From NCBI GenBank assembly GCA_028717105.1, contig JAQUOM010000002.1:1-39965 (forward strand): a stretch of 39,965 nt of DNA, given 5' to 3'. The notes beneath the pieces were generated by a model. The model worked only from the letters and a program-made list of their open reading frames with translations. It made no database searches and was not told where the DNA came from. This DNA comes from Candidatus Omnitrophota bacterium (lineage in GTDB: Bacteria; Omnitrophota; Gorgyraeia; Velamenicoccales; Velamenicoccaceae). Positions 22,951 through 30,790 of this stretch are shown here, piece by piece. Each line of letters opens with the position of its first letter. Position 1 is the first letter of the stretch. The translations under genes were made by a program, and so were the position numbers.

Positions 22951-22978
22951 TTATCGCATTATCTAAATAATACGATAA
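22951..22978 (-). promoter_or_regulatory. Operator palindrome of the ArsR-family regulator
   Basis: TTATCGCATTAT and ATAATACGATAA on the plus strand are inverted repeats of 12 nt with one mismatch, around a 4-nt centre. The palindrome covers the -10 box and ends 12 nt before the start codon, the classical position for ArsR-type autorepression. Confidence 0.85.
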
Positions 22979-22995
22979 ATAGAGAGGTTCGTCAA
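22967..22995 (-). promoter_or_regulatory. Promoter of the arsR-RND operon
   Basis: On the minus strand TTGACG (22990-22995) and TATTAT (22967-22972) are separated by 17 nt. The -10 box lies inside the operator palindrome. The -35 box begins 3 nt after the stop of the sir2 gene. Confidence 0.8.
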
Positions 22996-22998
22996 GGG

Positions 22999-23778
22999 TT
23001 ATTTTTGTCTCTTTTCCAGGAGGCCCTGCAGGGCATGCAAGGCCTCTGCCGCCCCCAGGGAAATCTTCACATCGACGATCTCCGATATCTCCGTCTCTCC
23101 CGGATTGATCTCGATCGTTGGTTTACCGTGCCGCCGCGCATCCACCATCGGCCGCTGGATATAAGGAAAAATACTGGTTGTGCCGACGCTCACATAAGCG
23201 TCAAAACCCTTTTTTAATTCCCCATGGAATATCCCGAGTTTTTCTTCCGGGAGAAATTCACCGAACAAAACGACGTCCGGCCGGACGACGCGTCCGCAAA
23301 AAGGACACAATGGCGGGATCTGCAGCCCTGAAAAATCCCCGATCGTCCGACGCCAACCGCACGCCAGACACAACAACCGATGCATGTCTCCGTGGATGTC
23401 AATGACGTGACGCGAACCGGCCGCCTGGTGGAACCCGTCGATATTTTGCGTCAGAACCCACAGACGATCCATGCGCGCCTCCAGGCGAGCGATCACTTCA
23501 TGGGCGCGGTTAAATTGGGCATGACGGCACTTCTCTTCGATCTGCGCCAGATATTTCCATGTCACCTCAGGATGATGAAGAAGCGTTTCACCTGTGAGGG
23601 CCGCCTCTATAGAAATACCTTCTTCGGTCAATCGACCGTTATAGAGCCCGCCGATCCCACGATAGGTAGGAAGACCGGAATCAGCGGAAATGCCGGCCCC
23701 TGTAATGAAAAGCACGCTGCGGCTGCCGGCCAGAATTTCCGCCGCCCGATCCAGAGTTTTTTCAATAGATAAACTCAT
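22999..23778 (-). CDS. Sir2-family NAD-dependent protein deacylase
   Basis: A 259-aa sirtuin that removes acetyl or other acyl groups from lysine using NAD+. Motifs in order: GAGISADSGLPTYRG (NAD site), TQNIDGFHQAAG, the catalytic His in DIHGDMH, the zinc cysteines CLAC and CPFC, VRPDVVLFGE and VGTTSIFPY. The VRPDVVLFGE segment and the lack of an Ala-Tyr-Arg desuccinylase pattern favour a deacetylase, but this is not certain. The start at 23778 was chosen by family length; an open frame extends to 23865 through a proline-rich stretch that does not look like protein. No strong ribosome site precedes it. Lysine-rich metabolic enzymes are the usual targets. Confidence 0.9.
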   Translation of the reverse strand: MSLSIEKTLDRAAEILAGSRSVLFITGAGISADSGLPTYRGIGGLYNGRLTEEGISIEAALTGETLLHHPEVTWKYLAQIEEKCRHAQFNRAHEVIARLEARMDRLWVLTQNIDGFHQAAGSRHVIDIHGDMHRLLCLACGWRRTIGDFSGLQIPPLCPFCGRVVRPDVVLFGEFLPEEKLGIFHGELKKGFDAYVSVGTTSIFPYIQRPMVDARRHGKPTIEINPGETEISEIVDVKISLGAAEALHALQGLLEKRQK

Positions 23779-23882
23779 CTCAAGATAACCGTTTCTAAAA
23801 TGGGGCTTTTTTAAGACTTTGATCCAGGGATCCGGGGGGCGAAATACTTCAAGCGGCCAAACCACCGGCAGCCGAGACGTTC

Positions 23883-23916
23883 CATCGGGGACAGCCGCAG
23901 ACGGCCATCCCCGATG
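23883..23916 (-). terminator. Strong hairpin after the lipoprotein gene
   Basis: CATCGGGGA (23883-23891) and TCCCCGATG (23908-23916) pair perfectly, with an inner GCCG/CGGC stem around CAGA. It lies 20 nt after the lipoprotein stop. No T-run follows on either strand, so it may protect the transcript 3' end rather than terminate. Confidence 0.5.
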
Positions 23917-23936
23917 CCTTGGAACCCATACGGGTT

Positions 23937-24281
23937 TTACTTGGCCATCTCGCCCATGGTCTTCTTCATATCATCCATCATGCCCTTGGCCTCTGCCGAC
24001 AACATGTTCTTGGCTTTTTCTATGATCCCCTGGGCTTCCTGAGAATCCTTGTCGAGGTTCGCGAGGACATACTTGGCTGTCTTGATCGCCTCATCATACT
24101 CCTTGGAGTTCAGGAACGCGTTCGCCTGGCCGACAAGATAATCGACTTTCTGATCGGCCGTCTGCATCGTTTCCGCCTGGCTGATCGCCTCTGAGCTCGA
24201 TGCCGCCTTCTTGGCGCACCCTGCGGCGATGAACGACGCAATAACAGCGCCTACCGCAAACACAACCGCTATCTTTTTCAT
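23937..24281 (-). CDS. Small lipoprotein with helical repeats
   Basis: A 114-aa lipoprotein. The ATG at 24281 follows GGGGGAAGG and opens a signal peptide with lipobox IAAGC, lipidated at Cys22 and followed by AKKAASSS. The mature part is helical: DYLVGQANAFLNSKEYDEAIKTAKYVLANLD has the spacing of a TPR-like helix pair, and the C-terminus is rich in Lys, Met and Asp. It may be a scaffold or a chaperone-like envelope protein; no function is recognised. It is expressed from its own promoter (24410-24437) through a leader with an intrinsic terminator, so its level may be set by attenuation. Confidence 0.8.
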   Translation of the reverse strand: MKKIAVVFAVGAVIASFIAAGCAKKAASSSEAISQAETMQTADQKVDYLVGQANAFLNSKEYDEAIKTAKYVLANLDKDSQEAQGIIEKAKNMLSAEAKGMMDDMKKTMGEMAK

Positions 24282-24313
24282 ACCTTCCCCCTTTCTTTTA
24301 TTGGGCCGTAAGA

Positions 24314-24342
24314 GAAAAAAATAAGGCAACCCCCCCTGCCTT
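24314..24342 (-). terminator. Terminator in the leader of the lipoprotein gene
   Basis: AAGGCA and TGCCTT (24323-24328 and 24337-24342) form a stem around a C-rich loop. On the minus strand a T-run follows (complement of 24314-24321). It lies between the promoter and the start codon. An upstream AAGGTAAC stretch (complement of about 24352-24359) could pair with GTTGCCTT instead and prevent this stem, as in attenuators. Confidence 0.55.
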
Positions 24343-24409
24343 ACGTAAGAAGAGTTACCTTGTTGTCTCACGGCTCAAAAAGCGTCCCTCTTTTTTGCCG
24401 TACATTTTC

Positions 24410-24437
24410 AGTTTACGTTAAACCCAAAAAAAGTCAA
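24410..24437 (-). promoter_or_regulatory. Promoter of the lipoprotein gene
   Basis: On the minus strand TTGACT (24432-24437) and TAAACT (24410-24415) are separated by 16 nt. The predicted start near 24403 gives a leader of about 120 nt with a terminator in the middle. Confidence 0.55.
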
Positions 24438-24610
24438 CGGAAAAAATGCTTCCCGCCGCGCGGATCGTTGTGCATCCATCCTGCGGCTTGTCCCGCTTCC
24501 CATCATCTTTTGTCTGAGCGGGATCCCGCAGGGCGCAGAAAAGCCCAAGGATTCTCGAGCGCCGATTAAAAAACCTTGCTACAACAACCTCTTTGAATAT
24601 AAAATGGGGC

Positions 24611-26110
24611 ATGGGGCAAAACATATTGGGAAGGACCATCGAGAACTTGTCGCTCCAGGACATCCGCAGGGCGTCTTTCCGTGTCTTCGTCCTGCTCTAT
24701 TGCCTGCTTTGCCCCCTCATCCTCTTCTACGCCTTCGGTTATATCATCCACCCGCAGCAACAGAAGATCGTTCAAACAGGGTTGGTTTCCGTCGCTTCGT
24801 TCCCGTCGGGAGCTTCCATTTATCTCGGGCCCAGCCGTTATGCCCAGCGCACCCCGGCCGTTATCTCCGAGCTGTTGCCCGGCCGATACAACCTGCGTGT
24901 CTCTTTGATTTCTTACAGGCCATGGGAAAAAACTTTTACCATTACAGCCGGCAAAGCCGTCCTCTTCGATTCCATCCTGCTTTTGCCAAAGATCCTCACC
25001 CCCGGCAATGTCATCACGCAGCCCTTTCGGGACATCATTCCCCTGGAAACCACGCCGCCGTCCTGCATCCTGGTCCGGGGGCGCACGCTTAAAGAACACC
25101 TTCTTTTCAATGCGCGCAAGAATGATATCGAACTGTTATCCGGGGTATCTCCCGCCATGCTTGAGGCCAAGGTCCTCGATATGGCCGTAGCCACCGACGA
25201 CCCCCGCATCATCTTGACGCTCTCGGGCAGGAAAGGAAAACAATATGTGCTTGTTGATACCGGGGAACAAACCGTTACAGACATTTCACCGGTCATCATC
25301 CGGCCGCCGGACGAGTTCTTCATGGATACCGAAGACACATCCCGGATTTATTTCCTTTCCCAGGACAATATTTCCATGGTCAAGCCTCAAACAGGGGCAT
25401 TGTACCCCGGATACATACCCCATACGCGCGGATTCGGCGTCAAAAACAGAAAACTCTACATCCTCAGCGAAGATGGGGTCTTGTTACGCATGGACCAAGA
25501 CAAAACAAACCCCGTCCTCTTTTTTTCCGGCCGATCATCACACGCCTCCATTTTTGATCCCAGGGGATTTTACAGAATTTACCCCCTGACGCCTGAAATC
25601 TTCGCCTTCCTCGGCCCATCCGGACAACTGGCGATCAATCGCCTGCCCTACAGGATATGCGACCGCGGATGTCGCGGTATCTCCTTTAACGACACGCAGG
25701 ATCAACTGCTCTTCTGGACAAAAACAGAGATCGCGGCGGTTGATTTTCTCTCTGAAGACCGGCAGAGTCATCTCTTTCCCGACAGCCCTGTCATCCGATA
25801 CGCCACCAAAACAGGCAGGGATATCCGGCAATGTTTCTGGGCCTACGAAGGCTCTCATGTCCTTTTCCGGGATTCTGACAATATTTTCCTGGCGGAACTG
25901 CTGCCCCAGGGAAAACCTCAGATAGAATTCCTGGCTCGCGCCAGGGCTGGAACGAACATCTATTATACAGAGGAAACAGGTACCGTTTATTATCTGGATC
26001 CGAAAAAGGAAGGATTGCAGGCGCTCAAGATATGGACCGGCGACAGTTCCACATCGTCTGCGCCGAAAGAAGAATCTCCGGCCGCCGAAAAACAGGACCA
26101 AAAACGATGA
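24611..26110 (+). CDS. PEGA-domain membrane protein with propeller-like C-terminal region
   Basis: A 499-aa protein anchored by one N-terminal helix (FRVFVLLYCLLCPLILFYAFGYII). A PEGA-like domain follows: VSVASFPSGASIYLGPSRYAQRTPAVISELLPGRYNLRVSLISYRPWEKTF is the region at about residues 60-110, with the Pro-Gly turn the domain is named for. The rest, about 350 residues, is a series of short strands with repeated YILSEDGVL, IYFLSQDNI and VYYLDPKKE units, suggesting a beta propeller outside the membrane. The start at 24611 was preferred over a TTG at 24593. The stop overlaps the start of the glycosyltransferase gene (ATGA), so the two products are probably made in equal amounts and may act together in surface polysaccharide synthesis; that is inference. 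Confidence 0.78.
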   Translation: MGQNILGRTIENLSLQDIRRASFRVFVLLYCLLCPLILFYAFGYIIHPQQQKIVQTGLVSVASFPSGASIYLGPSRYAQRTPAVISELLPGRYNLRVSLISYRPWEKTFTITAGKAVLFDSILLLPKILTPGNVITQPFRDIIPLETTPPSCILVRGRTLKEHLLFNARKNDIELLSGVSPAMLEAKVLDMAVATDDPRIILTLSGRKGKQYVLVDTGEQTVTDISPVIIRPPDEFFMDTEDTSRIYFLSQDNISMVKPQTGALYPGYIPHTRGFGVKNRKLYILSEDGVLLRMDQDKTNPVLFFSGRSSHASIFDPRGFYRIYPLTPEIFAFLGPSGQLAINRLPYRICDRGCRGISFNDTQDQLLFWTKTEIAAVDFLSEDRQSHLFPDSPVIRYATKTGRDIRQCFWAYEGSHVLFRDSDNIFLAELLPQGKPQIEFLARARAGTNIYYTEETGTVYYLDPKKEGLQALKIWTGDSSTSSAPKEESPAAEKQDQKR

Positions 26111-27753
26111 TCTTCGCATTCAGCCGACAAAACCTGGGCCGTAAAGACGCCATCCTCCAGCGCTTCTTTGAGGTCCTTCCCGGCGCCTTCAGCTGGGCCA
26201 TTCTCCTGGGCGTCACGCTTCTGTCGATCTTTCAGCCCTTCCTTGCCGCTGCCCTGATTATCGCCTTTGACCTCTACTGGATCATGAGGCTCTTTTACAT
26301 GAATATTTTTCTGGCGGTCTCTTATGCCAGGCTTGCTTCGGAAAGCAAAACCGACTGGAACAAAAGGATCGATGATCTAAAGGACATGGACGGCGCCGTC
26401 GCACGGCTCAACGGGCTCATACCACAGGCCCGCCTGCCGGAAAAACTGTCTCTTATCTCATGCCGCCGGGAACTCATGGAGCTAAAAACCTGCGGGCGGC
26501 CGATCCCATCCTATGACGGGATTTACCAACTCGTCATCATCCCGATCGTCCGCGAAACGCGGGACATCGTAGAGCCGGGAATCAAAAGCCTTTGTGAAGG
26601 GAATTTCCCTTCACAAAGGATCCTCGTCATCCTGGCCGTGGAAGAACGCGCCGAGGGCGAGATCCGGCAGGCCTCTGAACAGCTCGCGGCGCAATACCGC
26701 GGCCGCTTCCTCGACCTCCTTGCCGTCCTTCATCCCGACGGCATCGCAGGGGAAGCGCGCGTCAAAGGGGCTAACGCGACATACGCCGCAAAACAAGCGG
26801 CAGAATTTTTAAAAAACAAAGGTATCCCCTTCGAGAATGTCATCGTCTCTTGTTTTGACGCCGATACGGTGGTCAAGCCGGAGACCCTGGTCTGCCTGGC
26901 CTATACGTTTCTGGCCACGCCGGACCGCACCCAGGCCAGCTACCAGCCCATCCCCGTCTACCACAATAATATCTGGGAGGCCCCTGGTTTCGCGCGCGTA
27001 CTCGACGTCGGCTCCTCGTTTTTTCAGCTCATCGAAGCAACAAATCCGGACCAATTGGTCACATTTTCCAGCCACAGCATGAGCTTTAAAGCATTGATCG
27101 ACGTCGGATATTGGCCGGTGGATATGATCTCGGACGACTCCGCTATCTATTGGAAATCCTATATCCACTTTGACGGACACTATCGCGTCGTCCCCTTAGC
27201 GACCACGCTATCCATGGACGTAACCGAAGCCAAAACCTGGGCGAAGACATTCGTTAACGTCTATAAGCAAAAACGGCGCTGGGCATGGGGCGTGGAGAAC
27301 TTCCCCATCCTTATGCGCGCGTTCACGGTTTCGCGCACCATTCCCGTTTCTCAAAAATTACGGCACACCTTCAAGCTTCTTGAAGGCCACATCTCCTGGG
27401 CCACGTGGCCATTTCTCTTGACCTTCATCGGCTGGCTCCCTACGCTCTTTGCCGGCAGGGAATTCAGCCGCTCGGTCCTCTACTACACGGGCCCCCGTAT
27501 CACGACGATGATCTTCAGCCTTGCCAGCATCGGATTACTCAACTGCATTGTCTTAAGCATCCTTCTGTTGCCCAAAGGCACCAAAAAAAATACCTGGCTG
27601 CGCAAAACAGGCCAGGCCCTGGAATGGCTCCTTGTCCCCGTCATCATGATCTTCTTGAGCGGCATGCCGGCCCTGGACGCCCAGACACGCCTCATGCTGG
27701 GCAAAAGGCTGGAATTCTGGGTAACAGCCAAGGAAAGAAAACAAAAAGCCTAA
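26107..27753 (+). CDS. Membrane glycosyltransferase, family 2 (processive type)
   Basis: A 548-aa inner-membrane enzyme that transfers sugars from a nucleotide sugar to a growing or lipid-linked glycan. Two N-terminal helices (about residues 28-75) precede a cytoplasmic GT-A domain. It has DAD at 251-253 (metal and nucleotide sugar), DD at 343-344 (catalytic base region) and QKRRW at 388-392, the Q/RxxRW motif of cellulose- and hyaluronan-synthase-like enzymes. Several helices follow at about 410-540. The start overlaps the PEGA gene by 4 nt. Codons 160-171 are built from a 31-nt perfect palindrome (26589-26619). The sugar and product are unknown. A terminator lies 18 nt after the stop. Confidence 0.88.
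   Translation: MIFAFSRQNLGRKDAILQRFFEVLPGAFSWAILLGVTLLSIFQPFLAAALIIAFDLYWIMRLFYMNIFLAVSYARLASESKTDWNKRIDDLKDMDGAVARLNGLIPQARLPEKLSLISCRRELMELKTCGRPIPSYDGIYQLVIIPIVRETRDIVEPGIKSLCEGNFPSQRILVILAVEERAEGEIRQASEQLAAQYRGRFLDLLAVLHPDGIAGEARVKGANATYAAKQAAEFLKNKGIPFENVIVSCFDADTVVKPETLVCLAYTFLATPDRTQASYQPIPVYHNNIWEAPGFARVLDVGSSFFQLIEATNPDQLVTFSSHSMSFKALIDVGYWPVDMISDDSAIYWKSYIHFDGHYRVVPLATTLSMDVTEAKTWAKTFVNVYKQKRRWAWGVENFPILMRAFTVSRTIPVSQKLRHTFKLLEGHISWATWPFLLTFIGWLPTLFAGREFSRSVLYYTGPRITTMIFSLASIGLLNCIVLSILLLPKGTKKNTWLRKTGQALEWLLVPVIMIFLSGMPALDAQTRLMLGKRLEFWVTAKERKQKA
26589..26619. repeat. 31-nt perfect palindrome inside the glycosyltransferase gene
   Basis: Fifteen bases (CCTTTGTGAAGGGAA), one T, and then their exact reverse complement. 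It encodes part of SLCEGNFPSQR, in a loop before a core strand of the GT-A domain. The transcript would form a 15-bp hairpin in mid-gene. Confidence 0.9.
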
Positions 27754-27770
27754 AAATATCGCCGAAGGAT

Positions 27771-27809
27771 AAAAATAACCCCGGTGAGACATCCACCGGG
27801 GTTATTTTT
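27771..27809. terminator. Bidirectional terminator between convergent genes
   Basis: AAAAATAACCCCGGTG (27771-27786) and its exact complement at 27794-27809 form a perfect 16-bp stem with a 7-nt loop and T-rich flanks on both strands. It lies between the glycosyltransferase (plus) and macB (minus) and can serve both. Confidence 0.92.
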
Positions 27810-27843
27810 ATGTCTTTGACCGAGGCGCGGGCCCGATCAGGTC

Positions 27844-29811
27844 TTACTCATATCTTAAGGCTTCGATCGGATCGAGATCAGACGCCTTGTGCGCGGGCCA
27901 GAGGCCGAAAACGATACCCACGACCAAAGAAAATGTCGTTGCCAGAACGATGGAATAAACGGAAACCCTGACGGTCCAGCCGGCAAAAACAACCATGAGC
28001 ATGGCGATCCCGCTCCCTAAAAGGATGCCGACGGCGCCGCCGATGACCGCCATAAGGACAGCTTCGATCAAAAACTGAATCATGATATCTTTGTTGGTGG
28101 CGCCGATCGCCTTGCGCAGGCCGATCTCCCGCGTGCGCTCTGTCACGGACACGAGCATAATGTTCATGATACCGATGCCGCCGACTAACAATGAGATAGC
28201 CGCAATCGACCCCAAAAGCATCGACATGGTCTTGGTTGTCGATTCCAGGGTCGCCTTGATATCCGACATGTTACGGATCTGAAAAGACTCCTCCTCGTCT
28301 TCAGCCAGACGGTGCCGCTTGATGATCATCTGCGAGATGGCCTCTTCTGCCTCATGCGTCAGGCTGGCGTCTTTAGCCTCCACATAAATCATATCAATGT
28401 ACTCCTTGCCGAAAACACGGTACATAGCGGTCGTAATCGGGATGAGGACCGTATCATCCGGGTCGTGAAACGAAACCCCTCCCTTGGGCGCAAGAACACC
28501 TATGACCTTGAAATTCTGGAGATTGATCTTGATCGTCGCTCCGACAGGATCGGCGGCTCCGAAAAGTTCTTTAGCGACTGTGGCGCCAATGAGGACCACC
28601 TTATCGCGCCGGCGCACCTCCTCCTCGCTGAAAAACCGTCCTGCCGATGGAACGCTCGCGCGCACCGTCTCGTAATCCACGGCGACGCCTTCGACCTGTG
28701 TATTCCAGTTCTTGTTGCCGTATACCAACTGCCCCCGGCCCGAAACAGAAGGGCTGACGCGGCTGATGACATCCCGGAGCTTCTGGATCTCCGTGACGTC
28801 CTGGAAAGTAAAACGCGTCACCGTCCCTGACTCCATCGCCACGCCACCCATTCTGTGCGATCCCGGCCGCACAACAAGAAGGTTCGAACCCAGCGACGCT
28901 AATTGACTTTCGATGGACTCTTTGGCGCCTTGACCCAAGGCCAGCATGGCAATAACAGCGGCCACGCCGATCAAAATACCCAGGATGGACAAAAACGAAC
29001 GCATCTTATGCGACACCATCGCTGCGAGCGCCTGGTGCAGATAATCAAAAAATTTTGTTTTTCGGGCGACAGCCAGGCCATGCGAAAGGGCCTCGTTCAC
29101 GACCGCATCGGCGCTACTGTCGGCCCGGGCGACTGCGACAGTCCTTCGCTTCTCATCAGAAACAATACGGCCGTCGCGCATCACGATGACGCGATCGGCA
29201 TAGGCCGCCACGTCCTGTTCATGTGTAACGAGAATGATCGTCTTGCCCTGTTTGTTTAATTCTTTCAAAAGCCCCATGATCTCAACCTGGCTCTTTGAAT
29301 CCAGGTTTCCCGTCGGCTCATCTGCCAGGATGATCAGGGGGTCATTCACGAGAGAACGCGCGATCGCCACGCGTTGTTGTTGGCCGCCGGAGAGTTCATT
29401 CGGACGATGACGGACGCGTTCGCTTAACCCCACCTGAGCGATCCTCTGGGCAGCAAGTTCTTTTAAGTGCTGTTTACCGGCATAAATCAGGGGAAGTTCC
29501 GTATTCTCAAGGGCTGTCAGCCGCGGCAAGAGATGAAACTGTTGAAAGACAAAACCTGCGATGCGGTTACGAATGGCAGAAAGCTCATCGTCTTTAAGAT
29601 CGTTGATGCGTCGCGCGCCGAGATCGTATGCGCCGCTGTCCGGACGGTCCAAAAGACCCAGGATATGCATCAGCGTCGACTTGCCTGAGCCTGAGGGGCC
29701 CATGATCGCGACAAACTCACCCGCCGCGATCGTCAAAGACACCCCCTGCAAGGCCTTGACCTCGACTTTGCCCATCAGATATGTTTTTGAAATATTTTTT
29801 AACGTGATCAT
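27844..29811 (-). CDS. macB: MacB-type ABC transporter, fused ATPase and permease
   Basis: A 655-aa inner-membrane transporter with a cytoplasmic N-terminal ATPase: Walker A GPSGSGKST, Q-loop FQQFHLLP, signature LSGGQQQR, Walker B LIILADEPTGNLD and switch His VTHE. A linker leads to four helices: one at about residues 275-300, then a large periplasmic MacB domain, and three at about 525-640 ending in the FtsX-like permease. This is the MacB mechanotransmission architecture. With MacA and a TolC-like protein it forms a tripartite pump that expels periplasmic substrates such as peptides, lipids or macrolides. It lies 4 nt after macA. The substrate cannot be told from sequence. Confidence 0.94.
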   Translation of the reverse strand: MITLKNISKTYLMGKVEVKALQGVSLTIAAGEFVAIMGPSGSGKSTLMHILGLLDRPDSGAYDLGARRINDLKDDELSAIRNRIAGFVFQQFHLLPRLTALENTELPLIYAGKQHLKELAAQRIAQVGLSERVRHRPNELSGGQQQRVAIARSLVNDPLIILADEPTGNLDSKSQVEIMGLLKELNKQGKTIILVTHEQDVAAYADRVIVMRDGRIVSDEKRRTVAVARADSSADAVVNEALSHGLAVARKTKFFDYLHQALAAMVSHKMRSFLSILGILIGVAAVIAMLALGQGAKESIESQLASLGSNLLVVRPGSHRMGGVAMESGTVTRFTFQDVTEIQKLRDVISRVSPSVSGRGQLVYGNKNWNTQVEGVAVDYETVRASVPSAGRFFSEEEVRRRDKVVLIGATVAKELFGAADPVGATIKINLQNFKVIGVLAPKGGVSFHDPDDTVLIPITTAMYRVFGKEYIDMIYVEAKDASLTHEAEEAISQMIIKRHRLAEDEEESFQIRNMSDIKATLESTTKTMSMLLGSIAAISLLVGGIGIMNIMLVSVTERTREIGLRKAIGATNKDIMIQFLIEAVLMAVIGGAVGILLGSGIAMLMVVFAGWTVRVSVYSIVLATTFSLVVGIVFGLWPAHKASDLDPIEALRYE

Positions 29812-29815
29812 GCGT

Positions 29816-30790
29816 CTAGCTTTTGGTTTTCTTTTCGCCGGGCCGTTTCGGCATAAAGGGATTCGTGCCTGTTTCGGCGGTCTTCGGGATCGCGTATGTC
29901 GTTGTCTTCACGGCCACTTGATCGTTTTCGTTCAAGCCGGAGAGAACCTCGACATTCGTTTCATCCGACAGGCCTGTCTTGATAGCGCGTTTTTCCATCC
30001 CTCCCTGGCCTCCGGCCACCCAGACGAATGTACCGCCGCTTTCGGTAAAGACCGCCTTCTGCGGGATCAAGAGACGGCTCGCCTCACCATCCTCGATGAA
30101 ATCCACGGTTGCATTCATGCCCGAACGGAAAAAAAGCGGCACTTCTTCGGGTTTGAGGTCGGCTTTATAGATCGTCACGTTGTTAACAGTTTCTGATTCA
30201 TAATAAATATGCTCTACGTCGGCCTTGATCTCCGTATCAGGATAGGCATCCAGCGACACGACCGCCGCCTGGGCGACCTCGATCTTGCCGATATCGGTCT
30301 CATCCACCTGCGCGCGCACGATCAAATGGTCCGACAGCACAACGACGGCATCGCTGGTCGTGACGGTCTGACCCGGCTGCGTCGTGGCCACGATCACCTC
30401 TCCGTCGATGGGTGCGGACAGCGGGATCGGCTTATAGGCGTCTTCCCAGTATTTCAGGGTTTCTGCGCCTTGCCCCCTGGCATTATCCAAAAGCGCGGCG
30501 CGTTCGGTGGAGCTCATCCACGCCAGGATCTGGCCGATCTTGACCTGCTCTCCCTCCTTTACCAGAACACTCTCGATGCGGCCGTTCACCGGCGGCTTGA
30601 TCTCCAGGCGGTTCTTCGGCAGGACTGTGCCGGTGGTCGAAATCACCGCCCTGATCGTTCCGGCAGACGGCTTGATCAACTGCACTGTCTCCCGGTCCGC
30701 ACCTTTACGCGGGGCGACGATCCTGATAACCGCGATACCCGCAACGAGGAACAAGACTGCCAACCCGATATTGCGCCATTTATTCTTCAT
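29816..30790 (-). CDS. macA: MacA-like periplasmic adaptor
   Basis: A 324-aa membrane fusion protein anchored by one helix (GLAVLFLVAGIAVIRIVA). The order of parts is typical: first half of the lipoyl domain (NGRIESVLVKEGEQVKIGQILAWM), a very short hairpin, second lipoyl half (LSAPIDGEVIVATTQPGQTVT), a beta barrel and a membrane-proximal domain. The helical hairpin is only about 25 residues (STERAALLDNARGQGAETLKYWED), far shorter than in E. coli MacA. Contact with a TolC partner may therefore differ, or be bridged by a longer hairpin in TolC. The C-terminal tail is basic. The start overlaps the tolC-like stop by 11 nt, and macB follows. It links MacB to the outer membrane. Confidence 0.92.
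   Translation of the reverse strand: MKNKWRNIGLAVLFLVAGIAVIRIVAPRKGADRETVQLIKPSAGTIRAVISTTGTVLPKNRLEIKPPVNGRIESVLVKEGEQVKIGQILAWMSSTERAALLDNARGQGAETLKYWEDAYKPIPLSAPIDGEVIVATTQPGQTVTTSDAVVVLSDHLIVRAQVDETDIGKIEVAQAAVVSLDAYPDTEIKADVEHIYYESETVNNVTIYKADLKPEEVPLFFRSGMNATVDFIEDGEASRLLIPQKAVFTESGGTFVWVAGGQGGMEKRAIKTGLSDETNVEVLSGLNENDQVAVKTTTYAIPKTAETGTNPFMPKRPGEKKTKS

Noticed and set aside
26589..26619. Rex operator inside the glycosyltransferase gene
   Set aside because: The half-sites TTGTGAA and TTCACAA are present but 11 nt apart; Rex sites need about 4 nt. It is kept only as a palindrome.
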